From: Mycolicibacterium iranicum
Lineage (GTDB): Bacteria > Actinomycetota > Actinomycetes > Mycobacteriales > Mycobacteriaceae
Length of the DNA stretch: 64,000 bases
Assembly (NCBI RefSeq): GCF_002101705.1
Contig: NZ_LQPC01000028.1
Span: forward strand, 1 to 64,000
Direction of reading: 5' to 3'
In this document: piece by piece, positions 1 through 8,115 of the stretch
How positions within the stretch are numbered: position 1 is the first letter of the stretch
How the letters are laid out: every line of letters starts with the position of its first letter
Translations under genes and position numbers: made by a program
The notes under the pieces: model-generated
Database searches by the model: none
What the model saw: the letters and a program-made list of their open reading frames with translations, nothing else
What the model was told of the DNA's origin: nothing

Positions 1-64
1 CTATCCTCGCCACAGCAGGGCCCGAACATGAGGAATTACGTGACGGCAGCCCCTGGGGAATTAC

Positions 65-637
65 GTGACCGTCGGCACTTTGGCCGAGGAGGAGGTGTGC
101 ACGGTAGACGGGATGCGTCTGACCACGCCCACCCGCACCGCGATCGACCTCGCTCGCAGATACCCGCTCGACACCGCGGTGGTGGCAATAGACGCGCTCG
201 CGCGTGCCACTCGCACGAAAGTCGCGGCCATCGAAGACGCCGTCGTCCGCTATCCAGGCCGTCACGGCATCGCCCGGGCTATGGAGGTCCTGTCACTCGT
301 CGACCCGGGTGCGGAGTCCCCTCGCGAGACGGCACTACGTCTCAGTGTCGTACGAGCCGGCTACCCACGACCTCGGACGCAGGTGCCGGTATACAACGAG
401 TACGACGTCCTCATCGGCCGGGTCGATCTGGGCTGGCCCGAGTACAAGATCGCGCTGGAGTACGAAGGCAGCCACCACCGAATGAGTCGGGAGCAGTTCG
501 ACAGGGACATCCGCCGATACGACGAGATGATCGAGCAGGATTGGATCGTCATCCGGGTGACGGCGGCGGACTCCGAAGCCACCATTCGGATCAGACTCGC
601 CGACGCATGGGCCCGTCGCGTCCGTGCGTGCGGCTAG
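65..637 (+). CDS. DUF559-type endonuclease-like protein, probably 5'-damaged
   Basis: This 190-residue product has a C-terminal VSR/DUF559-like domain, seen in the stretch IALEYEGSHHRM followed by a basic segment and WIVIRV. The N-terminal part (VDGMRLTTPTRTAIDLARRYPL) resembles the AbiEi-like half of the many mycobacterial proteins of this kind. Those proteins usually have about 280 residues, so roughly 90 N-terminal residues are missing. Two in-frame stops lie upstream (29-31 and 41-43) and the GTG at 65 is the first usable start. The 13-base sequence GGAATTACGTGAC occurs at 32-44 and again at 57-69, an offset of 25 that shifts the frame. The gene is therefore either cut by the window edge and frameshifted, or a decayed remnant. 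Function is unknown. Confidence 0.6.
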   Translation: MTVGTLAEEEVCTVDGMRLTTPTRTAIDLARRYPLDTAVVAIDALARATRTKVAAIEDAVVRYPGRHGIARAMEVLSLVDPGAESPRETALRLSVVRAGYPRPRTQVPVYNEYDVLIGRVDLGWPEYKIALEYEGSHHRMSREQFDRDIRRYDEMIEQDWIVIRVTAADSEATIRIRLADAWARRVRACG

Positions 638-1120
638 CTAGACCAGGAAGAGTCCGACCACCCAGGCGATGGTCGCCAACAGTGCACCCGAGAGCTCCAC
701 GCCGACGGATAGCGCGACACCCTTGAGTGCGTGCCAGGTGGACGCCCACGCGCGCCTGACATCCCCTCGAATGCTGAGTTCGGCGGCGAACACACCCAAC
801 ACGAATCCGATGAGCAAACCGATCACCGGGATCACGAAGAAGCCGACCACGCCCGCGATGCCGCCCACTACGAGGACTGAGGTGCGCACATCGGCCGCAC
901 GCATCCGCTTGACCGGCCACGTGTACTTGATGACTTGGGACCCGGCGAAAAGTGCTGCGGCAATGCCGAACACCACCCAGGAGACGGTGGTGTTCTCGAC
1001 GAACGCCCACACCCCGATGGCACCGATCACCAGGATTCCGCCGGGCAGGATCGGCACGATGATCCCGACGAGCCCGACGGCGATCACCAACGCGACGAGG
1101 ACGACGCCGACAGTGCTCAC
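638..1120 (-). CDS. DUF456 family membrane protein
   Basis: The 160-residue product is almost entirely hydrophobic, with four to five predicted membrane segments and glycine-rich turns such as GIIVPILPGG near residues 19-28, which is typical of DUF456 proteins. Its role is unknown. It converges on the preceding gene with no spacer and lies downstream of a methyltransferase on the same strand, 18 bases away, so it may be the last gene of that unit. Family assignment rests on length, topology and the VPxLPG motif. Confidence 0.8.
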   Translation of the reverse strand: MSTVGVVLVALVIAVGLVGIIVPILPGGILVIGAIGVWAFVENTTVSWVVFGIAAALFAGSQVIKYTWPVKRMRAADVRTSVLVVGGIAGVVGFFVIPVIGLLIGFVLGVFAAELSIRGDVRRAWASTWHALKGVALSVGVELSGALLATIAWVVGLFLV

Positions 1121-1138
1121 GCCAGCGAGAGTACGGGG

Positions 1139-1873
1139 TTACGGCTTCTTGCCGCGCACCCACTGAATCGTGCCGATGTTCTTGGTCCGCACGCTCGTCA
1201 GCCCGAGACTCTCGAACGTGTCGCCGAGCTCGTCGTCGTCGAAGACGTGGGCACCGGCATTCGGCAGGTAGCGGAACACGGCCGCGCCTGGGCCGGCCGT
1301 CGGCACCATGACCGCCATCCGACGGCCTGGCCGCAGCACCCTCACCATCTCCGCGACCGCCACCGCCGGGTCGGGGATCAACTGCAACATCGCAATCGAC
1401 ACGACGGCGTCGACGGACTCGTCTTTGAGCGGCAGGCGTTGCGCGTCCGCCCGCAGGAAGCCGACATTCGCCGCAGCCTCCGCGCTCACGGCGCGGCGCA
1501 GCATGGGCTCGGAGATGTCGATGCCGAGTGCCAACCCACCGGGGCCGACCGCACGGCCCAGTGCGGCGGTGACGTTGCCTGGGCCGCTGCCGACGTCGAG
1601 CGCGCTGCCCCCGACCGGGATGTTCAGCCACTCGGTGGGCTCCTGCCACGCCGTAATCACCCGGCGCGCGAGCGTTTGCGCGTTGTCGTAGAACAGCGAG
1701 CCGAGCCGCGAGGCCCACAGCGCCTGGATCGCGCCGGTGTTCTGCTCGGCGTCGGCGGACCGGTCGCCGAGCAGGTCCAGATATCCGTTGCTGACGTCGG
1801 GGTTCACCGGAGGGTCGACAAGCAACTTCTCGGCCAGCCGCAGGGCCGGTGACAAGGTCGTTGTTGTGGTCAT
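1139..1873 (-). CDS. Class I SAM-dependent methyltransferase
   Basis: This 244-residue enzyme has a standard Rossmann methyltransferase core: motif I (ALDVGSGPGNVT) binds S-adenosylmethionine, the following acidic strand reads ALGIDIS, and post-motif segments VDAVVSIAMLQLIPDP and VLRPGRRMAVMVP resemble Methyltransf_11 proteins. The substrate cannot be read from the sequence. The start at 1873 (MTTTTTLSP) is chosen because the sequence upstream of it is antisense to the 3' end of the neighbouring HAD gene and looks non-coding. Confidence 0.85.
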   Translation of the reverse strand: MTTTTTLSPALRLAEKLLVDPPVNPDVSNGYLDLLGDRSADAEQNTGAIQALWASRLGSLFYDNAQTLARRVITAWQEPTEWLNIPVGGSALDVGSGPGNVTAALGRAVGPGGLALGIDISEPMLRRAVSAEAAANVGFLRADAQRLPLKDESVDAVVSIAMLQLIPDPAVAVAEMVRVLRPGRRMAVMVPTAGPGAAVFRYLPNAGAHVFDDDELGDTFESLGLTSVRTKNIGTIQWVRGKKP

Positions 1874-1895
1874 ACCGTCCACGCTACGCGCAGGA

Positions 1896-2597
1896 TCAGG
1901 CACCCAACTTGTCCGCGAGATCGAGGAAATCGTCTGCCATGACGTCGAATTCGCCATCGGGGGGTTTACGCAGTGTGCGGGCCGGGCCGTGTTCGCCGGG
2001 CCGGAACACGAACGCCGTCCGCAAACCTGCGTCGCGTGCAGCACGCAGGTCGGCGGGGTGCGCGGCGGCCAGCATCAACTCGTCGGGGGCGACGTCGAGG
2101 ATCTGGGCGCAGCCCAGGTAGGCCTCCCGGTCAGGCTTGTAGTGCCGGAAGATCTCGGCTGAGAGCACGCAATCCCACGGCAGTCCGACCCGTTTGGCCA
2201 TGTTCGTCAGCAGCGACACGTTGCCGTTGGACAGTGTCGTGATGGTGTAGCGCTGCTTGAGCCGCATCAGACCGGCGACGCTGTCGGGCCACGGATCGAG
2301 CCGGTGCCAGGCGAAGTTGAGGTCGTCGATCTCGGCGTCCCCGGCGGTGATCCCGGCAGCATCGAGCAGCTCGACGAGCCGCGCCCGGTGCAGATCGTCC
2401 AACCGCGTCCAGGGCAGCTCGCCGCGGCGCACCCGGTCCATCGCCGGGACATAACCAGCTCGCCAGTCGTCGGCGAACTGAGCCCAGTCCGCCTGGACAT
2501 CGTGCGCCCGACCGAAAGATTCGAGCTGTGTGATCACGCTGGACCGCCAGTCGACGACGGTGCCGAACACATCGAACGCCAGCGCCTTGATCATCAT
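1896..2597 (-). CDS. Haloacid dehalogenase, type II (HAD superfamily)
   Basis: A 233-residue HAD hydrolase. The nucleophile motif FDVFGTVVDW is at residues 8-17, the second motif is TTLSNGN, and the lysine motif is FRHYKPDREAY; these are characteristic of (S)-2-haloacid dehalogenase-like type II enzymes. The last motif is unusual (AAHPADLRAARDAG rather than AAHxxDLxAA with an Asn nearby). The ATG overlaps the stop of the upstream oxidoreductase in an ATGA, so the two are translationally coupled. The real substrate may be a phosphate ester or a haloacid. Confidence 0.85.
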   Translation of the reverse strand: MMIKALAFDVFGTVVDWRSSVITQLESFGRAHDVQADWAQFADDWRAGYVPAMDRVRRGELPWTRLDDLHRARLVELLDAAGITAGDAEIDDLNFAWHRLDPWPDSVAGLMRLKQRYTITTLSNGNVSLLTNMAKRVGLPWDCVLSAEIFRHYKPDREAYLGCAQILDVAPDELMLAAAHPADLRAARDAGLRTAFVFRPGEHGPARTLRKPPDGEFDVMADDFLDLADKLGA

Positions 2598-3556
2598 GGT
2601 TCGAGGACCAATTTTCCGTTGATCTCGCCGTCGGCGAGCGCCTGCAGCGCCGCCGCACCGTCGGACAGCGGAAAGCGCACGGGCGCAGGCGGTCTGAGAC
2701 CTGCATCGACCAGCTGGGCCAGCGCGGCACCGACCTGAGCCTGCGCTCCGGGGGTGCGGTTGACGAACTCGCCCCACCCGACGCCGACGACACTGACGTT
2801 GCGCAGCAGCAGACGATTCACCTTGACCGTCGGGATGCCTCCCGCGGCGAATCCGATTACGAGCAGCCGACCTTCGGTGGCCATTGCCCGGATCGCGTCG
2901 TCGAACGCGGAGCCGCCGATCGGGTCGACGACCACGTCGACACCGCGTCCGCCGGTCTCCTGCTTGACCGCGTCGAGCCACCCGTCGGTCAGCGGCAGCA
3001 CCACGTCGGCGCCCAGCGACTCGACAAACGACACCGCCGACGGCCGGTGCACCATCGCGATCACCTTGGCACCCAGAGCTTTTGCGATCTGCACCGACGC
3101 TGTCCCGACACCCCCGCCGGAACCGAGCACGAGAACCGTCTCGCCTGGCTGCAACGCACCGCGACGCTGCAGCGCGAAGTACATCGTGTAGTAGTTGCCC
3201 AGCAGACAGACCGCCGAGCCGTCGTCGAGCGCCTCGTTGGTCGGAATGACGGCGTCCTCCGGCACCGCGACCTGCTCCGCCCAGCCCCCTAACAGACTGA
3301 AGCCGGAAACACGCTGTCCCGCCGTGAAACCCGAGGAGGCAGGCGCAGAGCGAACGGTTCCGGCCACTTCGACGCCGGGAATGAACGGCGGCGGCATCTT
3401 CATCTGGTATTCGCCGCGCAGCATCAGCAGGTCGGGAAAGCAGACGCCGGCGGCACCCACGTCGATGACAACAGCGGAGTCGCTGGAAATGTCATCCACG
3501 TCGGTGTACGCCAGCCCTGAAGGGCCCGAGAGCTCTTGCGCTACAAGCGCTTTCAT
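2594..3556 (-). CDS. NADPH:quinone oxidoreductase family protein (Rv0149-like)
   Basis: A 320-residue medium-chain dehydrogenase/reductase of the quinone oxidoreductase type. It has the N-terminal GroES-like domain (GAAGVCFPDLLMLRGEYQ), the substrate-site PFIPGVEVAGTV, and the Rossmann motif VLGSGGGVGTASVQIAKALGAKV that binds NADPH. The structural-zinc cysteine cluster is absent, as expected for this subgroup. It sits five bases after the SDR gene and overlaps the HAD gene. The order aldehyde dehydrogenase-SDR-quinone oxidoreductase matches Rv0147-Rv0149 of M. tuberculosis. Quinone or enoyl reduction is inferred. Confidence 0.87.
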   Translation of the reverse strand: MKALVAQELSGPSGLAYTDVDDISSDSAVVIDVGAAGVCFPDLLMLRGEYQMKMPPPFIPGVEVAGTVRSAPASSGFTAGQRVSGFSLLGGWAEQVAVPEDAVIPTNEALDDGSAVCLLGNYYTMYFALQRRGALQPGETVLVLGSGGGVGTASVQIAKALGAKVIAMVHRPSAVSFVESLGADVVLPLTDGWLDAVKQETGGRGVDVVVDPIGGSAFDDAIRAMATEGRLLVIGFAAGGIPTVKVNRLLLRNVSVVGVGWGEFVNRTPGAQAQVGAALAQLVDAGLRPPAPVRFPLSDGAAALQALADGEINGKLVLEP

Positions 3557-3561
3557 TCCGA

Positions 3562-4425
3562 TCAGCCGAGGCTGAAGGTGGCTCGCTCAGCCGCAGACAG
3601 ATCGGTGATCTCGCCCCACTTGGCCGCGATGTCGTCCACCGACGGAACCTCGGTGAAGGTCACGCCGCTGTTCTGGAACAGCGCGACGCGCTGCACCTTG
3701 CCGCCGCCGACGATGAACACCGACGCGGTGTCGGGCAGTTCCTCGGTGCACAGGTACCCGATCACCGGGGCCACGTACTCCGGGGTCAGCTTCTCGAATA
3801 CCTCAGGCGGCAGGATGTCCTGCGTCATGCGGGTCGCTGCGATCGGTGCGACGGCATTGGCCTTGATGTTGTACTTGGCGCCTTCCTGGGCCAACGTGTT
3901 GATCAGGCCGACGAGCCCGAGCTTGGCAGCGCCATAGTTGGCTTGTCCGAAATTGCCGAACAGGCCGGACGTCGACGTCGCGACGACGACGCGGCCGAAG
4001 CCGTTCTCGCGAAAGTGGGGCCAGGCGGCGCGGATGACGTTGTATCCGCCGTAGAGGTGGACCTTGAGCACGGCATCCCAGTTCCCGAACTCCATCTTGT
4101 GGAACGTGCCGTCACGCAGGATGCCCGCATTGCTGACCACGCCATCGACCTTGCCGAATTCGTCGACAGCGGTCTTGATGATGTTGGCGGCTCCCTCGGG
4201 CTCGGCCACGGAGTCGTAGTTGGCGACGGCGCGGCCGCCGGCGTCCTTGATCTCCTTGACCACCTCGTCAGCCATGTTGTGCCCGGCGCCCGTACCGTCG
4301 CGCGCTCCGCCGAGGTCGTTGACGACGACGCTGGCGCCCTCGCGTGCGAGGGTCAGCGCGTATTCGCGACCGAGCCCCCCTCCGGCACCCGTGACGACGA
4401 TGACACGGTCCTGCACTCCTGGCAC
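3562..4425 (-). CDS. SDR family oxidoreductase (Rv0148-like)
   Basis: A 287-residue short-chain dehydrogenase. It has the NAD(P)-binding motif TGAGGGLGREYAL at about residues 12-24, the NAG motif (VSNAGILRDGTF), and the catalytic Ser...YxxxK as TSTSGLFGNFGQANYGAAKLG. The extended C-terminus and the pattern GRDG/RDGTFHKM resemble the hydroxyacyl-CoA dehydrogenase part of peroxisomal multifunctional enzyme type 2. It probably oxidises a 3-hydroxyacyl-CoA. It is 42 bases downstream of the aldehyde dehydrogenase and lies in the same unit. Confidence 0.88.
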   Translation of the reverse strand: MPGVQDRVIVVTGAGGGLGREYALTLAREGASVVVNDLGGARDGTGAGHNMADEVVKEIKDAGGRAVANYDSVAEPEGAANIIKTAVDEFGKVDGVVSNAGILRDGTFHKMEFGNWDAVLKVHLYGGYNVIRAAWPHFRENGFGRVVVATSTSGLFGNFGQANYGAAKLGLVGLINTLAQEGAKYNIKANAVAPIAATRMTQDILPPEVFEKLTPEYVAPVIGYLCTEELPDTASVFIVGGGKVQRVALFQNSGVTFTEVPSVDDIAAKWGEITDLSAAERATFSLG

Positions 4426-4467
4426 TGGTGTTCCTCTCGTTGGTTTCAGATGACGACGGCGCTCACC

Positions 4468-5874
4468 CTAGAACAGCTTGCGCGCCAGCTTGAACGCCTT
4501 CTCTGTATACGGCGGGTAGATCATGGCCGTGAGGTCGGGTCGGGTCGGCTTGGTCAGCACCGACTTCTTGTGGCTGAACGTCTCGAAGCCGAACTTCCCG
4601 TGGTATGCGCCAAGTCCGGACGGCCCGACGCCGCCGAACGGCAGCTTGTGGGTGGCGAAATGGAAGATCAGGTGGTTGACGACCATGCCGCCGGCCGGCA
4701 CGTCCCGGATCACCCGCTCCCGCACCGCCTTGGCCTTGGTGAACAGGTAGGCGGCCAGCGGCTTGGGCCGCGCGTTGACGAAAGAGATTGCCTCATCCAG
4801 ATTTTGGACCGTCACGATCGGCAGGATCGGCCCGAAGATCTCGTCCGTCATCAGGGGCTCGGCGGGGTCGGGGTCGACCACGACGGTCGGCTGGATCTTG
4901 AGGTTGACAGCGTCGGATTGGCCGCCGACCGCCACGGTGCCCTTGGTGGCGGCCAGGGCATTGGCGAGCCGGTTGAAGTGCCGCTCGTTGACGATGCGCT
5001 TACCTGAGTTGCCCGCCTCGAACTTGTCGATCGTCTTGCGGAGCTCGTCGACGAGCCGGTCACGAACCGATGCGTCGGCAAGAACGTAATCGGGGGCGAT
5101 GCAGATCTGTCCGGAGTTGATCAGCTTGGTCCACGCGATTCGCTTGGCGGCCACCTCGATGTCGGCGTCGGCGGACACGATGACCGGGCTCTTTCCGCCC
5201 AGTTCCAGGGTGACAGGGGTCAGGTGCGGGGCTGCACCCTCGTAGACGCGCCTGCCGACCTCGGTGCCGCCGGTGAACAGCAGATGGTCGAAGCCTTGCG
5301 CGATGAGCTCCTGGCTCACCGCCCCGTCGCCCTCGATGACGGCGATGGCGTCGTTGTCCAGGTAGCGGGGAACCAACTCGGCCATCAGCGCCGACGACGC
5401 CGGCGCGACCTCAGATGGCTTGAGCACCATGGTGTTTCCGGCGGCGATCGCACCGACGGCGGGGCCGAGCGTGAGGGCGAACGGGAAGTTCCAGGCGCCG
5501 ATGATCAGCACGGTTCCGTACGGCTCGTACTCCACCCAGCCGCGGCCCGGCAGCTGCGACATCTCCAACAGACGATGCCGACGCTTCATCCACTTGCCGA
5601 CGTTCTTGGCTGCGTAGGCGGCTTCGCCTGTGGTGCTGGCGATATCGGCCAGCCAGGCCTCGAACGGAGAGCGACCGAGGTCCTTCTCGAGAGCGTCGGT
5701 GACGGCTGCCTCGTTCTCGGACATGAGGCGTTCCAGCGCGTGCAGCTGCTCCCTGCGCCATTCGACGGGGCGGGTGCGTCCGGTCGCGAAGGTCTGCCGG
5801 AGGCGGGCGACGACGGCAGGGATGTCGGCTGCGGTGGCGGTGCCCTGAGCAGGTGCGACGGATTCGGTGGTCAT
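4468..5874 (-). CDS. Aldehyde dehydrogenase (Rv0147-like)
   Basis: A 468-residue NAD(P)-dependent aldehyde dehydrogenase of the class 3/fatty-aldehyde type. It shows the cofactor/oxyanion segment IIGAWNFPFALTLGP, the glutamate motif VTLELGGKSPV, and the cysteine motif NSGQICIAPDYVL. The last is the shorter class 3 form, QICIAPDYVL. It oxidises aldehydes to acids, possibly fatty aldehydes given its SDR and oxidoreductase neighbours. The start at 5874 (MTTESVAP) is preferred over an upstream in-frame ATG at 5919 because the latter overlaps a palindromic operator-like site. Confidence 0.9.
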   Translation of the reverse strand: MTTESVAPAQGTATAADIPAVVARLRQTFATGRTRPVEWRREQLHALERLMSENEAAVTDALEKDLGRSPFEAWLADIASTTGEAAYAAKNVGKWMKRRHRLLEMSQLPGRGWVEYEPYGTVLIIGAWNFPFALTLGPAVGAIAAGNTMVLKPSEVAPASSALMAELVPRYLDNDAIAVIEGDGAVSQELIAQGFDHLLFTGGTEVGRRVYEGAAPHLTPVTLELGGKSPVIVSADADIEVAAKRIAWTKLINSGQICIAPDYVLADASVRDRLVDELRKTIDKFEAGNSGKRIVNERHFNRLANALAATKGTVAVGGQSDAVNLKIQPTVVVDPDPAEPLMTDEIFGPILPIVTVQNLDEAISFVNARPKPLAAYLFTKAKAVRERVIRDVPAGGMVVNHLIFHFATHKLPFGGVGPSGLGAYHGKFGFETFSHKKSVLTKPTRPDLTAMIYPPYTEKAFKLARKLF

Positions 5875-5914
5875 GATGGGGTTCCTTCCTGACCTTGGAG
5901 TACCCCGAATCCTA

Positions 5915-5932
5915 ACCAACCATCCGGTTGGT
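5915..5932. promoter_or_regulatory. TetR-type operator upstream of aldehyde dehydrogenase operon
   Basis: The inverted repeat ACCAACC-ATCC-GGTTGGT (7-4-7) lies about 41 bases upstream of the aldehyde dehydrogenase start, between it and the 3' end of the methyltransferase. Such symmetric CCAACC/GGTTGG sites are typical targets of TetR-family repressors in mycobacteria. The cognate regulator is not known; the TetR gene at 7031-7666 is a candidate. The symmetry is seen in the sequence and the regulator type is inferred. Confidence 0.55.
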
Positions 5933-5952
5933 GAACAGGTGTCAAGCGACCG

Positions 5953-6900
<948 letters not shown>

Positions 6901-7030
6901 TTAGGACGGGCGACGATAAGCGCCTGATTACATTGCAAGGCTATCTAAATGCCGGCGTCGTTCCAGCCGGGTGTGGGCCATGACACAGGCAGAACGGCCA
7001 GACTCACAGGAAGTGGTCAGGAGAAGCGGA

Positions 7031-7666
7031 TTACTCGCTCAGGTTCCACAGCTTGTTGGCGAGCAAGAGCTCGAGCTTGTGCACCACCGCGCTGAGTTCG
7101 GTGCGATCGCCGACGAAGCCGGCATAGAAACCCATCCCCCACACCACCGCGACGAGCATCTCCACCAGGTGATCGACATCGGTATCAGTGCTCAGCTCAC
7201 CGCGGCTGATCGCGTCGTTGACCGCCCAGGAGACGAAAGCGCGCGAGTTCTTCAACGAGTCGTGCTCGTCATTGCTCAGCTCAGGGTGGCGTTGCGACTC
7301 CAGAACCGAGGTCACCAGGAATGCGGCCGCGGAACGATCCTCGGAGTCGGCCTGCGTCGCCACCGACAGGAACGCCGAAAGCCGTTCGATCAACGTCAGC
7401 TGTTCCTGAGCCCTCGCGATTCCGGCACTAACAATGCTGGCGTTGGTCTGCTCGACGACCTCGCCCCAGAGAACGCGTTTACTCGCGAAATAGTGATTGA
7501 TCGCTGGGCGGGTCAGATCAGCGCGAATGGCGATCGCTTGGAACGTCGCAGCATCGTAGCCAAGTTCGCTGAATACCTCGCGAGCGGCATGCAAAATGCG
7601 CTCCCGTGTTTCAGCTGCCTTCGCTGCGGGAGGACGCCCTGGACCTCTACTAGCCGTATACGGCAC
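7031..7666 (-). CDS. TetR family transcriptional regulator
   Basis: A 211-residue TetR regulator with an N-terminal helix-turn-helix at residues about 18-62 (RERILHAAREVFSELGYDAA ... RPAINHYFASKRVLW) and a helical ligand-binding C-terminus. The GTG start at 7666 (VPYTASRGPGRPP) is chosen because the basic GPGRPP segment normally precedes the DNA-binding domain closely; an ATG at 7759 would add 31 residues of unlikely sequence. An inverted repeat GTGCCA...TGGCAC at 7676-7696 lies just upstream and could be an autoregulatory site. Effector unknown. Confidence 0.8.
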   Translation of the reverse strand: MPYTASRGPGRPPAAKAAETRERILHAAREVFSELGYDAATFQAIAIRADLTRPAINHYFASKRVLWGEVVEQTNASIVSAGIARAQEQLTLIERLSAFLSVATQADSEDRSAAAFLVTSVLESQRHPELSNDEHDSLKNSRAFVSWAVNDAISRGELSTDTDVDHLVEMLVAVVWGMGFYAGFVGDRTELSAVVHKLELLLANKLWNLSE

Positions 7667-7830
7667 CCGTAAATTGTGCCACACGTCACCTGGCACTTGG
7701 CGCCGGGACCTCCACCCATTACCTGAGAGAGACCCATCAGCAAACACCTCACCGTTCATGCGGGGGATAGTTCGCCGCTTCGGGACGACGGCCTGAGCGG
7801 CTCGGGCCGACGGCGAACTAGGTTTGTCGT

Positions 7831-8115
7831 ATGGGTGCGGTGCCATCGCGAGACGCATTCTTCGACGCAGGCTCCGCCGCACTGTCTTACCTCGGGTACG
7901 GCCTCCTCGAACTCGCGGAGGTGTGCGAGCGGGGCGGTGTGACCACCGACTCCTTCTCTCACTATGTCCCCGACTGGACGCGGAGTTCGATCGACCGGCA
8001 GGTGTGTGCGGTGCATGGGCAGGCGTGCGCACCTTTTCCGCAGCAAACAATGACAGAACCGTTACCCAGGGGTGTCGGGCGCCCGGACACCGGCGTCGAG
8101 ACCCGTAAACACTGA
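7831..8115 (+). CDS. Short TetR-like DNA-binding-domain protein (possible remnant)
   Basis: The 94-residue product reads as the first domain of a TetR regulator: RDAFFDAGSAALSYLGYGLL, then LAEVCERGGVTTDSFSHYVPDW, which aligns with the usual helix-turn-helix and the aromatic YxHF-type motif. After about residue 50 it has no ligand-binding domain and becomes Pro/Arg-rich. Its TGA overlaps the ATG of the following transporter gene (TGATG), so translation is coupled. It may be a decayed regulator kept for coupling, or a real stand-alone DNA-binding protein. Confidence 0.5.
   Translation: MGAVPSRDAFFDAGSAALSYLGYGLLELAEVCERGGVTTDSFSHYVPDWTRSSIDRQVCAVHGQACAPFPQQTMTEPLPRGVGRPDTGVETRKH

Noticed and set aside
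28..726. A 232-residue ORF overlapping the DUF559-type gene in another frame
   Set aside because: It is Arg/Pro/His-rich with no domain, as expected for a shadow frame of a high-GC gene.
591..1718. A 375-residue minus-strand ORF across the DUF456 and methyltransferase genes
   Set aside because: It is Arg-rich and low in complexity; the real genes lie in the other frames with clear motifs.
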